DNA of 64,000 bases from Ctena decussata (GCA_963989385.1 OZ022499.1:76074203-76138202); one strand, 5' to 3'. Positions 22,422-33,156 are shown, numbered from the stretch's first letter. Notes: a model not told the origin generated them from the letters alone. Translations and numbers: made by a program.

Positions 22422-24816
22422 GCTCACCTGAGCCAGCGGCTCCGGGGGAGCTTATAGGATGGTAAGGGTCCGTCGTCCGTCGTCCGTCGTCCGTCCGTCC
22501 GTCCGTCCGTCCACAATTTCAAACGACTTCTCCTCTGAAACCGCTGGGCCAATTGTAACCAAATTTCATATAGAGCCTCCTGGGACCTTAGGAACGAAAA
22601 GTTGTTCAAACGGTCCTGGTCACATGACCAACATGGCTGCCACGCCCATATATGGTAAAAACCTAAAAAAATCTTCTTCTCCAGAACCAATAGGCCGATG
22701 GCCTTGAAACTTGGTATGTAGCATTGGGTACGCGAGTACTACCAAGATTGTTCAAATTATGACCTTGGGTTGACCTTGACCTTTTTTACAGCAAGGTCAA
22801 ATTTGCTTCCTTGTGCTTTTATATGGCAAAATGCCAGAACATAAGATATCTTGGAAACTGTTGCAGATTTTGGGCTAAAAACCAGTATCTACAGTCATCT
22901 TAATGAGTACGTGAAGATTTATGACTTTAATAGGTCAAGGTCATTCTTTGACCTTTGACCCAGAACTCTCATATTTTGACAATTTCGAACAATCTCCTCA
23001 ACAGCCACTGAGCCAATTGAAACCAAATTTCATATAGAGTCTTGAGGGGTTGAGGGAACAAAAATTTGTTCATACTGTCCTGGTCACATGACCAACATGG
23101 CCGCCACGCCCATATATGGTAAAAACCTTTAAAAATCTTCTTCTCCAGAACCAATTGAACGATGGCATTGAAACTTGGTATGTAGCATTGGGTACTCGAG
23201 TACTATCGAGATTGTTCAAATTATGACCTTGGGTTGACCTTGACCATTTTACTGCAAGGTCACATAAGGGAAAATGCTAGAACATATGATTTCATGGAAA
23301 GTTTTGAAGAGTAAGGCCTAAAATTGGTTAATGCAGTTGAGTACATGAAGATTTATGAGTATAAAAGGTCAAGGTCATTCTTTGACCTTTGACCCAGAAC
23401 TCTCATATTTTGACATTTTCAAACAATCTTCTCCAAAGCCACTGGGCCAATTGTAACCAAATTTTATATAGAGCCTCCAGGGGTTGAGGGAATGAAATTT
23501 TGTTCAAAAGATTCAGGTCACATGACCAACATGGCCGCCACGCCCATATATGGTAAAAACTTTTAAAAATCTTTTTCTCCAGAACCAGTTGACCAATGGC
23601 CTTGAAACTTGGTATGAAGCATTGGGTATTCCAGTTCTATCAAGAGTGTTCAAAATGATAACCTTGGGTTGACCTTGACCATTTTACGGGAAGGTCAAAT
23701 AAGGGAAAATGCTAGAACATAAGATATCATGGAAAGTTTTGAAGATTTAGGCCTAAAAATTGGAAAACGCAGTCATCTTAATGAGTACATCAAGATTCAT
23801 AAGTACAAGAGGTCAAGGTCATTCTTTGACCTTTGACCCTGAATTCTCATAGTTTGACAATTTCGTACTTCTTTTTAAAAGCCAATTGTAACCAAATATC
23901 ATATAGAGCCTTCAGGGGTTGAGGAAACGAAACTTTCTTCAAATGGTCTGGGTCACATGACCAACATGGCCGCCATGACCATATATGGTAAAAACCATTA
24001 AAAATCTTCTTCTCCAGAACCAGTTGACCGATGGCCTTGAAACTTGGTATGTGGCATTGGGTACTCCAGTATTATCAAGATTGTTCAAATCATGACCTTT
24101 GCTTGACCTTGACCTTTTTATGGCAAGGTCAGATATGGCAAAATGCTACAACATAAGCTTTCATGGGAATTTTTGAAGATTTTGGCCTAAAAACTGGTAT
24201 ATACAGTCATCTTAATGAGGTCATGAAGAATTATGAGTACAAGAGGTCAAGGTCATTCTTTGACCTTTGACCCAGATCTCTCATATTTTGACATTTTCAA
24301 ACATTTCCTCAAAAGCCAAAGGGCCAATTGTAGTCACATTTCATATAGAGCCTCCATGGGTTGAGGGAACAAAAATGTGTTCAAATTGTCCAGGTCACAT
24401 GACCAACATGGCCACCATACCCATTTATGGTATAAACATTTAATATTTTTCTTCTCCAGAACCAATATGCCTATGGCCTTGAAACTTGGTAAGTAGCATG
24501 GAGTACTAGAGTACTTCCAAGACTGTTCAAATGATGACCTTGGGTTCACCTTGACCTTTTTTTGCAGCATGGTCAAATATGGGAAAATGCTAGAACATAA
24601 GATTTCATGGAAAGTTTTGAAGATTTTGGTCTAAAAAATGGAATATATGGTTGTCTTAATGCGTATTAGCACATGAAGATTTATGAGTACAAGAGGTCAT
24701 GGTCAGTCTTTGACTTTTGACCCTAGACTCATATTTTGACAATTTCAGACGTAAGAAAAAGCGACTTTGCCAATTGCTCAGGTGAGCGGATCAGGGCCTC
24801 ATGGCCCTCTTGTTTT
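22422..24816 (+). mobile_element. GCTCACCTGAGC-bounded internally repeated element, copy 3 (most complete)
   Basis: It starts GCTCACCTGAGCCAGCGGCT and ends GCTCAGGTGAGCGGATCAGG then GGCCCTCTTGTTTT. The terminal 12-mers are exact inverted copies. A CGTCCGTCC stretch near the left end is followed by about five tandem units of 430-465 bp, starting near 22510, 22978, 23404, 23846 and 24278. Four units contain TGACCTTTGACC (DR1 type) preceded by AGGTCAAGGTCA. It is entirely non-coding. Confidence 0.85.
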
Positions 24817-24992
24817 ATAATATGTGACTCTGCATGCGCAGTTGGCATAGTGAGTCTGGTACTGTCAGACATTGTCCTGTTTTAACATGGTTTGGTTTTC
24901 GACGTGCTAAATCGATCAAAATTGTCAGTATTCTGGTTCTATAACCTGTTTGTTGTTCCTATATCGATGGATTTTTTTCTAACAGACATTGT

Positions 24993-25738
24993 TGGCTGAT
25001 TTGTGCCATTTCGTCTTTTCGCCGCGAAAAGACGCCTTGCGAAAAGACGAAAAGACGCCATGCGAAAAGACGAAAAGACGAATTCTAACACAGTGCGCCT
25101 ATAGAAGCAATGGTAAGTTACCGTGTTTTATTCTGCAACAATTCACTGTTTGGGAGCGCGTGGGTGTAATTGCTGACGTCACTGCAATTGCTGACGTAAC
25201 TTTGTGACGTTTTGAGACGTTAGACGGTGTAACGTCTCTTTTTCTTTCTAAAATCGCCATAAAAAAGTATATTTGTCTTAGATACAGTTATGAATATTGG
25301 CCGGAGCATGAATGCTCTGGCAGGAAGGTTGGGAGAGTTTGAATGAAAGGAATAGTTTTTTGGCGTTTTTGAGTGTTAGAATCGAAATAGTTCAGCTCTA
25401 GCATTGAATTGTTGAGTAATAATTCACTATTTGTCGGTCAGTTATAAGTAGATATATCACTCGCGCTCCGCGCTCGTGATATGATCTACTTTACAACTGA
25501 CCTCCAAACAGTGAATTATTAGTCAACAATTCACTGCTAGAGCTGATCTATTTCTTAAATAACGCCATGCGAAAAGACGAAACCCGCCACGCGAAAAGAC
25601 GAAATTTCAGCGCGAAAAGACGACAAAACGCCATGCGAAAAGACGCCATTTGAAACTCTTAGTTTGTCGTCTTTTCAGTGATGTCTTTTCGCGTGGCGCC
25701 TTTTCGCCGCGAAAAGACGAAATGGCACAAACCAGCCA
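24993..25738. mobile_element. foldback element with CGAAAAGACG arrays
   Basis: A 746-bp element. Its left end is TGGCTGATTTGTGCCATTTC plus CGTCTTTTCGCCGCG. Its right end is GCGCCTTTTCGCCGCG, GAAAAGACGAAATGG and CACAAACCAGCCA, which is the inverted copy. The decamer CGAAAAGACG (or close variants) recurs about ten times near the two ends. The middle holds a second, longer imperfect palindrome (25386-25466 with 25480-25553, arms about 75-80 bp) centred on CTCGCGCTCCGCGCTCG. There is no transposase. It immediately precedes an RTE LINE fragment. Confidence 0.75.
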
Positions 25739-25802
25739 CCATACACTGGTGTTTGGGGCACTGTACAGTAATCGGAATTGACTAGTCCCATAGACGCCAC
25801 TT

Positions 25803-26610
25803 TCTATTTTTCTATTCTATTCTATCCCATAACCTTACTAGGTCGTTGGGGCACCACAGCTGACTTCAAAACAATCCCTTTCCACCTTGTCCTGTCTTCA
25901 GCTGCCCTAGTTGAGCTGGCAAAATCCATTCCAGTCCACTCCTTGATATTGTCTTCCCACCTCTTCTTCTGTCTACCTCTTCTTCTTTTTCCTTTCACTG
26001 TACCCTGAAGAATTGTCTTTGCTAAACCAGAAGACCTTGAGACGTGGCCAAACCACCTTAGTTTCCGTTTCTTGACCAGCGTCAGGAGTTCATCATATTC
26101 TCCAATGGCTGCTTGGATCTTCCTGCGAACCTCCTCATTGGTTATATGGTCCTTGTACGAAATGTTCAGTAACCTTCGGTAGCATCTCATCTCAAAGGCC
26201 TGCGTTCTTTTCTCTAACTCTGCTGTCAAGGTCCATGATTCACAGGCATACAGAAATATGGAAATGACAAGGGAGCGCATAAGTGTCACCTTTGATCCAA
26301 GAGATATGTTGTTATCTCTCCAAATTGGTTTCAGCTTGGCAAGAGCTGAAGTGGCTTGTGCTATCCTTGAGAGAACCTCCTGTTTTGAGCCATCATCTGA
26401 GACAACTGCTCCAAGGTATTTGAAGCTGCTTACAGTACCCAGCTTCTGCCCTTTTACCTTGATCTCCCTCTGGATGCCATCTGCACTGTTTGTCATCAGT
26501 TTGGTCTTCTCAGCACTGATCTCCATCTTATACCTCGTGCAGGTCTGGTCGAGACTTTCAACTAGAGCTTCTAGTTCCTGCTCTTCCTCAGCAAGAGCAT
26601 CTTTAAATGA
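25803..26610 (-). mobile_element. 5'-truncated RTE-type LINE, reverse-transcriptase C-terminal part
   Basis: An open minus-strand frame encodes DALAEEEQELEALVESLDQT, the region immediately after the RT catalytic ADD motif. It continues through FKYLGAVVSDDGSK, SRIAQATSALAKLKPIWRD, ISIFLYACESWTLTAELEKR and KLRWFGHVSRSSGLAKTI, and ends near VVPQRPSKVMG. These are hallmark segments of RTE-clade LINEs. The 3' end is a short (TCTAT)n run at 25803-25826 (plus strand), as RTE elements end in simple repeats. The 5' end is cut near 26610, leaving no endonuclease or catalytic core, so the copy is dead on arrival. The frame stays open upstream to 26877, but that part is unrelated repeat DNA. Confidence 0.92.
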
Positions 26611-26619
26611 CACGATAAA

Positions 26620-26805
26620 TGGCTTCCTGCAGAGACTGTCCGCGTGATTCTGCTTCCTGCCGAGGCTCCCGGCAGGAAGCAGAGTCGCGCGGACAGTCTC
26701 GGCAGGAAGCCATTTTTCGAGAACAGTAGTCTCCGCATGAAGCAAGAGTTCGCGGACAGTCTCGTCGGAAGCCAAATATGACGGACAGTCTCTGCAGGAA
26801 GCGAA
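26620..26805. repeat. inverted and direct array of GGACAGTCTC-GCAGGAAGC motifs
   Basis: The motif GCGGACAGTCTCGGCAGGAA appears in both orientations at least six times, for example CTTCCTGCAGAGACTGTCCG at 26625 and CGGACAGTCTCGGCAGGAAG at 26693. Later copies are diverged. The array starts where the RTE LINE is truncated. In design it resembles the CGAAAAGACG arrays 1 kb away but has a different motif. Confidence 0.7.
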
Positions 26806-27169
26806 AATTGGCGGAAATTGATTATACCCTGTAGCAGATACTGAGATGAAAGCGTCAAATACCAATATATCAGACAATACGTATAACTTTATTATGTTTG
26901 GAAATGGTATAAAATTGAATTCAGAAATACCACTGTTGTACCTACAGCATTGGCTTGGAAGTATGTTCGCATGTTACGTTTTGCCATCTGTTTTGTTTTG
27001 TCAGCAGATTAGGTAAAAATGGCATGGCGTCTTGTTTGAGCCGCCTCATCGGGATCTACGCTGTTTGCAAATTTTGCTAATTTCGTCATTGGGGCTTAAA
27101 GAGTTTTAAAAAGGTGTATGGTAGTGCTCTAGATAGAGTGGGGTTTTGATGAACTATAGGGTATTTTTC

Positions 27170-27310
27170 TTTTCTTATTTCTCAACAAAAACATAATTGT
27201 GTTCTGCCCCTCATTAGAACCATTTCGGCGAGACGGTTCTAATGAGGGCTCACAATTTATGTTTTATACAGAAATATGGAAATTTGTCCCCAAACTATCC
27301 CTGTTAATCC
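27170..27310. repeat. hairpin repeat, simple form of the family at 22185-22300
   Basis: CTGCCCCTCATTAGAACC pairs with GACGGTTCTAATGAGGGC. Flanking CTTATTTCTCAACAAAAAC and CCAAACTATCCCTGTTAATC match the flanks at 22170 and 22330. Only one hairpin is present here, against three arms in the other copy. Confidence 0.7.
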
Positions 27311-27628
27311 GTCTTATCTGGAGCACAGGTATGGGTACAACCTGGATCTTTCCCGCCATTTCTACGGTGGCGGTGAGGGCAACTTTGGTGAATTCCTGTT
27401 TGATTCCATAAACGACTAAGCCCTGCCAACATAGGGTCTACTCTTAAAGAAAAGATTTTGTCCTGTATGGGCAACCTCTAGTCCTCAAGAGTAGATCCTT
27501 ATTTACAAGGGACACACACATTTTAGATATTTTAAAACCATTGACAATGCAGACAATAAGCGCATCGTCCCACTTGTCAGTTGCGTGAGAGTTTTTTTTT
27601 TTTTTAAAAATGACATGACACTATGAGA

Positions 27629-27812
27629 TGCCAGCAGGCAAACATCATTGACACAACGCTGTATCAATGTTGATTCGCTATTTAAACATTGTATGCCTGC
27701 TGAGATGTTCAGAAAGAACCAGGTGCACAAATTGAATGTTCATTAGATCAACGTTGTTTCAGAGTTGTTACGCTGAGTCAATGTTGACTAAAAGTTGTGT
27801 GCCTGCTGGGAA
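27629..27812. mobile_element. foldback repeat with GCCAGCAGGC ends
   Basis: The left arm has TGCCAGCAGGCAAACATCAT, then GACACAACGCTG and ATCAATGTTG. The right arm has ACGCTGAGTCAATGTTGACT, AAAAGTTGTGTGCCTGCTGG. The arms pair imperfectly over about 45 bp around a short centre. It is non-coding. Confidence 0.6.
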
Positions 27813-27864
27813 AGAATAAATGGAAAGTAAAAGATTTACTGACAACACAGTAATTAGAACATTT

Positions 27865-28097
27865 GAGCCGCGACACGAGAAAACCAACAATGTGGTCGTC
27901 CGCCCAGCGCAGACTCAGATCAGCCTGGGCATTCACCCAGTCTGGTCAGACTCTATGCTAAGCGCATAAAGGGTAGCTGAGGGACTAAGCTACCTTCATG
28001 CGGAAAGCGAAGACTCTGATCAGACTGGGCGGATGCCCGGGCTGATCTGAGTCTGCGCTGGACGCACGACCACATTGTTGGTTTTGTCACGTCGCGG
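27865..28097. mobile_element. GAGCCGCGACAC foldback element (MITE-like)
   Basis: GAGCCGCGACACGAGAAAAC, AACAATGTGGTCGTCCGCC, CAGATCAGCCTGGGC and CACCCAGTCTGGTCAGA on the left pair with GATCAGACTGGGCGGATG, GAGTCTGCGCTGGACGCA and GGTTTTGTCACGTCGCGG on the right. The whole 233-bp unit can fold into one long hairpin with two nested ones. The terminal GGCTC is altered in this copy. Confidence 0.85.
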
Positions 28098-28283
28098 AAC
28101 ATTTTATTGCTTTTGTTATCATCACAAAGATAAAAGATAAAAGTAACATCTATTACAACAATCAATGTACTTTGACCCATGTAGTGGTTTTTCTGTCGTA
28201 AGATATACAGAAATTATGTATGGCCATGCCAGTCTGCGGGCATGCGCAGTCGATCTCTGCAGTTATATTAGAATATTTTGCTA

Positions 28284-28549
28284 TCTGGACCCGGTTGTTC
28301 AAAACTAACGACATCGTTAGTTAACGTTTCGTTCAAATTTCAAACGTTAATATCTCAAATACGCCAAAAATTTTTGTTGAAAAAAAAGTGAGAAGCTTTC
28401 GCATTTGCAACTGCTTCTCACATTTTTTTCAACGAAAAATATCAGTGTATTTAGTTATAAAGATAAGATAAGATAAAGTCACATGACCCTTAACGAGTCG
28501 ACCTCTTAACGAGGTCGTTAAGCTAACGATTTTGAACAACTGGGCCCTG
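28284..28549. mobile_element. foldback MITE with GGGCCCAGTTGTTCAAAA ends
   Basis: The left end GGACCCGGTTGTTCAAAACT and the right end AACGATTTTGAACAACTGGG plus CCCTGG are inverted copies. A second inner inverted repeat (GTGAGAAGC... with GCTTCTCAC...) lies near 28388-28432. About 266 bp, non-coding. Confidence 0.75.
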
Positions 28550-29499
28550 GTTTTGTAAAATGTCAAGTAGCCATACAACGTTGAAACAACGCGTAATCAG
28601 CTTTGTCAGGCTGGTCATCGCATCCATGCCCGGGTCAAATATATCTTACGACAGCTTTTCACAACGCGGCCAACACCACAGAAAAATAATTTATAAAATA
28701 GCTAAAATGTCACAATGCTAAATCGCTGGCTAATCTATAAGAACCATGTGAGTGCAGATTCGTTTTCCACAAAACTCTAAAAACATTGGTGAATGAAATA
28801 TTCATAAACCTGCAATATTCATAATTAAATCTGCACCGCCACATGTATTGAATCTTTGGACAGTTTTTGACTCCATATTAATTATGTAAGGCACCCACCT
28901 GTTATCATTTACGGTTTTCAAGTTTTCCACCCAGTTCAATGTGTAAAATTAGTGCTGGTTTATCTATGAATATGTTTAAAATTATTGACAATATTTTTTT
29001 TCTCCATATTTTTCAAATATTTTGAAATTTATTTTGCAATTGATTCAAATTTTGATGCAGCAGGAAAACGTTAATTGACAAGTGTAAATGTACACTTTAA
29101 AACACTGTTGGTTGATACTTGTAAAAAACTGACTGCCGAAGAAACAGGTACATTCATTTACATGTAAACTGGGACCAGAATAAACTAAAAATTAACTCTT
29201 TCACTTCAGCTAAGTAAGCTTGGAAAACTAAACGCATTCTCAGCTGTATCTTATTAAAATGCCTGTTAAATAGTGTCTTTATGTTTAAGATCAACTTTTA
29301 GACAACATTTATTTTGATGTCGTCCAAAGGCTTAATGATTTGCTGCGCATACTAGTATTGAAGGAATCAGAAATTTGCTGATTCAAGTATTAGCCACGAT
29401 TGTTTAATTGCTATATTTGACATCATATGTTCTTTTGATGGGAAAATTTGATAAGGCATCTGTTCTATAGGCATCCAAAAGGTAAAATAATGAGTACAG
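28550..29499. other. no recognised gene
   Basis: AT-rich sequence, with no open frame or repeat that I can place. Confidence 0.4.
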
Positions 29500-29624
29500 A
29501 ATGAAAACCACAGTTACTGCACTTGAAAAAATGTATACAATCTTATGCTAAAAACATGTACACAGCATGAAAACAACAGTTACTGTTCTTGAAAAAAAAT
29601 GTATACAATCTTATGCTAAAAACA
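29500..29624. repeat. 66-bp tandem duplication
   Basis: CAGTTACTGCACTTGAAAAA, then ATGTATACAATCTTATGCTA and AAAACA, occurs at about 29501 and again at about 29567 with a few changes. The open frame at 29589-29795 begins inside the second copy. It has no recognisable domain and I do not call it a gene. Confidence 0.8.
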
Positions 29625-30613
29625 AAAGGTGGTAGATATATACCTATAATTGAGCCGCGAAGATACGTTAAAATACGGCGTGTATACGAACGAAATGACT
29701 TGCATATTTATGAGCAGTTAGATCTGTTTTATGAAGTTCACTGTTTGGATCCGTACAGAGCAAATTTCATTGTTCGCATCATGAGAGTTGTATAACATGT
29801 ATTGATACACGTTGATTCAACATCATCTTTACACTCTGTACTGACTCTGACGCTTCTTAAAACAACTTGCAACATTGTGTCTAATCATTTTTCAAATCGT
29901 CGCTCATTGCCAAACGAATTGCGATTGGGACGATCATTCGACTGGGAAATGTTCTGCCAACAGCACAGCAATACGAAGGAAATGGTCAAAGATTTTTTTG
30001 TGGTTGAGACGGCATGTTTAAATGTAAACTACCCAAATTACATAATATACAGCAACCTATCGTAAATAGAATGCACTATGAAGCCACAACGTGTCTATGA
30101 CTCTAAAAAATGGCGTAAACGATCAGAACCTCTTGCTTAATAGATGATGGCGCGATAAAATACGTGACGTTGGCGTCAAGTTTCTGTTGTCTTTAAGATT
30201 TTTTCTTATACGCGTGAAACTATGCATTTTGGAGAGGACATCAAATATTGGTAGGAATTATGTGTTCAATTCTTGAGAATTCGCACACTAAATATACGCA
30301 GAAGGCTAGTACGAAATAAACTACGTCATGTCATGATGTTGAATCAAGGTTAATAGAGTCGTGTTTTAACATTATGTGCTGCTGAGAAGGAGATTTTTCT
30401 TGTGGCGGTACTCAGTACAAAGTATGATAAATTTACTTTTGCATACATTTTTTCTGATTAACAATTATTATGTATGAAAATCGTAGCCGGAAAACTTTGC
30501 CGCACTGGCGACCAAAACTCATAACCACTAAATGGTAATGATTACTGGTATCCTTTTAAAATGTCTTTTTTCAATCAATCTGTTCTTCACAAGCCCAAGA
30601 ATACCATAATGCT
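29625..30613. other. no recognised gene
   Basis: Overlapping small open frames at 29589-30065 have arginine- and tyrosine-rich translations but no motif, no Kozak-type start and no splice context that I can defend. Confidence 0.35.
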
Positions 30614-30841
30614 CAGGGGCCGTATTTATAAAAAAGACTTAAGTGGTTGCTATGCTGTTGCTAAGGCCGAATTTCTATGAAGGAGATCCCCTGCAACTAT
30701 GAAATTTGTTATGGAGGAACAGTGTTTTTCAGACTGTTCCTCCAGAGCAAATTTCATAGTTGTAAGGAGTCTCCAACATGGAAATTTAGCCTTAGCAACA
30801 GCATAGCAACGACTTAAGTGGTTTTATGTATACGGCCCCTG
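30614..30841. mobile_element. foldback MITE with GGGGCCGTATTTATAA ends, copy 1
   Basis: CAGGGGCCGTATTTATAAAA plus GACTTAAGTGG on the left pairs with CGACTTAAGTGGTTTTATGT and ATACGGCCCCTG on the right. The apex is GGAGGAACAGTGTTTTTCAG with ACTGTTCCTCC. The 228-bp unit is almost entirely self-complementary. Copies 2 and 3 are at 38565-38788 and 63551-63781. Confidence 0.9.
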
Positions 30842-31609
30842 AAGTCTATCTGACTTTCAGAGATCATACATCTGAACGGGACATCCGCAAATGTTGTGTA
30901 CACTGAGTTGCTATGTCCAGGGATTTTGAAAGGGAAATAGATAGATACATGCAATAAGTCATTATCAAAATTGCGACAGGGTATTTTGGAAAAAAAAATA
31001 AAAATTTTAGTCTTCCATTTAATATTTTATATTTATATTTTTCAATTATGACATGCACGATTTTAAGATAGTATTTGTACATTTATATTTTCATGGCCAG
31101 AAAATCTGGAGATAAATTTGGGATTTTTAGATAGCCATTTCCATTTTTTATGCTCAGAAAGTTTTGAGTAATACACATTTTAGCTTACTTATGAGATAAG
31201 TTGTTTTCATACACCATATAAACAATTGCTGTGCCCCTGCATTACAATTTCCTCAACATAGTGATTGTGATGAGAAACAAGATTATTATCTCGAACTATC
31301 ATTAGACCCCAAACTAATAAAAATCCAGTTAATCAGACACTCATACATACGATTATCAAACATATAGCATACATTTTACAAATGTACCACATATAGCCAA
31401 CTAAGGGTGGTCGCCAGAGTGACAAAGTTCAATTCAATATTGATATGACTCAAACAGTTAAATAATAAATAAGACTTTTCGTGTTGAGCTTTATTATAGA
31501 TGGTCAGGACCAAGGTCACTCATTCTCTATCAAGCTCTTTGCAAACATCAGGCAAAACTCTGAAATGAAACATGAAAATAACTCTTAGGAGACAAACTAA
31601 ATACGCCAT
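30842..31609. other. no recognised gene
   Basis: AT-rich sequence, with no supported feature. The final exon of the EF-hand gene (see 32476-32600) could lie in this direction, but I could not identify it. Confidence 0.35.
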
Positions 31610-32412
31610 TGTGTTCATATTTGGTATGATGATAGATATTAGTCTGAAATTTTATTCTACAGCATCCCCATACCTGCACATGACATATAGGTCAAGGTCA
31701 TGTACTTAGACATTTGATGTTAAAGTTTTATGTTAAAGTTTTTAAAATCTCAGAATTTCTAAACCCTTTAATCGATTTGAATTATATTTAGTGTGATGAA
31801 GGGTATTGGTCGGAAATTTTGTTCAGCCTCATCCCCACCCCTGCACATGACCTATAGGTCAAGGCCACGGACTTTGCAATTTTATGTTAAAGTTTATGTT
31901 GTAAAGTCTTCTAAGATGTCATAGTTTCTAAACCATTTGATCTTTTTGAATTATATTTGGTTTGATGATAGATATAGTTGGATTTTTTATCAACCGCATC
32001 CCCATCCCTGGACATGACCTACAGGTAAAGGTCACGGACTTAGCAATTTTATATTAAAGTTTTACAATAAACTTTTTAAAATTTCTTAGTTTCTAAACCC
32101 TTTGATCGATTTGATTTATATTTGTTTTCATGATAGATACTGGTAAGAAGTTTTATTCAACAACATCCCCACCCCTGGACATGACCTATAGGTCAAGGTC
32201 ACAGACTTAGAGAAATTTTATTTTAAAGTTTTATGTCAAAGTCTTTGAAATCTATTAGCTTCTAAACCCTTGGATGGATTGAATTATATTTAGTATGATG
32301 ATAGATATAAGTCAAATTTTTTTTTCAGCATCATCCCCATCCCTAAGAAACAAATACTAGCACTTGAAGATGGACAAGCGCAGTTTCAGGCGAGCTATCC
32401 TGTCTGGCGACA
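31610..32412. mobile_element. tandemly repeated element ending TCAGGCGAGCTATCCTGTC
   Basis: Five diverged units of about 160-175 bp repeat 'catccccacccctggacatg', ACCTATAGGTCAAGGTCA and TTTCTAAACCCTTTGATCGA. The right end, CAGGCGAGCTATCCTGTC plus GACATGTCTTGTTG, is the same as in the short derivative at 4563-4738. It is non-coding. It lies directly downstream of the last recognised EF-hand exon on the minus strand. Confidence 0.7.
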
Positions 32413-32475
32413 TGTCTTGTTGTATTTACCACAAATCACCACCTTTAGAATGAAAAGTCTACGTAAATCTTTTAC

Positions 32476-32600
32476 CCCTATAACTAATTTTGTTGTCTCC
32501 ATCTTTATCCGTGTCCGCCATGAGGTCTTGGACGTCTTTGTCAGTCACGGGATCCTTGAGTTCGTCTTTGAGCTCTACTGTCAGGAAATGTTTAACTTCA
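32476..32600 (-). CDS. EF-hand protein, exon with fourth EF-hand
   Basis: The acceptor CATTCCCCAG precedes the exon and a GTAAAA donor follows it. The exon is 125 nt. Its first base completes the serine codon begun by the upstream exon. It encodes EVKHFLTVELKDELK (end of the third EF-hand's exit helix and the linker), then DVQDLMADTDKDGDNKISYR. The calcium loop is DKDGDNKISYR plus a twelfth residue. That residue would be glutamate if the G left at the exon end joins AA or AG in the next exon. Reading through the donor instead gives G-K-R-F-T-stop, which would lose the bidentate glutamate. The downstream exon was not found. Confidence 0.82.
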
Positions 32601-33005
32601 CTGGGGAATGAAAGAACATAATCACAGTATTACAAGGGTGTCTAGTTGTATGAGAACCGAAACAAATGCAGCCAGTGCAGATTTTGAGGCAAAAGCTTGA
32701 AAAGTGCTAAAAGCGCTACTTACTTACACACTAATTTTCTGTTTAGTTGTATTTGCTTTGGTTTCCGGTTTGCTATATGCAGGATTTCATGGCATATTCT
32801 TTCCTTTACACAGTAATCGTGCCTGCAGCTGGCTAATAGTTTTTGCTTCTAAATAGGTAAGTTCTACACTAATTATTGTTGAAACGGTGCTTAATGGTTA
32901 ATGCTTAATGTACATTAAATAGTAATAAACCATTTTTCATTTATTCGATTATAAGACTTGGTCCCCTCCCCCACCCTGTCCCGAAAAAAATGGTAAAAGC
33001 TTTAC

Positions 33006-33141
33006 CTAAAACCGAGATGGCCATCATTATCTGTGTCTAATTTGTTGAATAAAGCCTTAATAGTCCGTGAACAGTCCATCGGCTTAGTTCTCATAGTTTG
33101 GTACATTCTCACAAACTCGTCGAATTCGATGGCACCACTTC
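33006..33141 (-). CDS. EF-hand protein, exon with second and third EF-hands
   Basis: A 136-nt exon between the acceptor TTTTTTCTTAG and donor AG/GTAAAG. Phase continues exactly from 35869-36015: G plus GA gives glycine and completes the loop DVDGSGAIEFDE (all ligand positions 1, 3, 5, 9 and 12 are suitable). It continues FVRMYQTMRTKP, then the third EF-hand helix IKALFNKL and loop DTDNDGHLGFSE, whose serine codon is split with the next exon. The EF2-EF3 loop spacing of 37 residues equals that of calmodulin. Confidence 0.88.
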
Positions 33142-33156
33142 CTAAGAAAAAACATA

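Noticed and set aside
26611..26877. N-terminal extension of the RTE frame to 351 codons
   Set aside because: This part translates the GGACAGTCTC array and unrelated DNA. Homology to RTE proteins begins only at DALAEEEQELEAL near 26610.
29589..30065. two consecutive small plus-strand frames rich in R, Y and N
   Set aside because: The first begins within a 66-bp tandem duplication, starts are weak, and no domain is visible.
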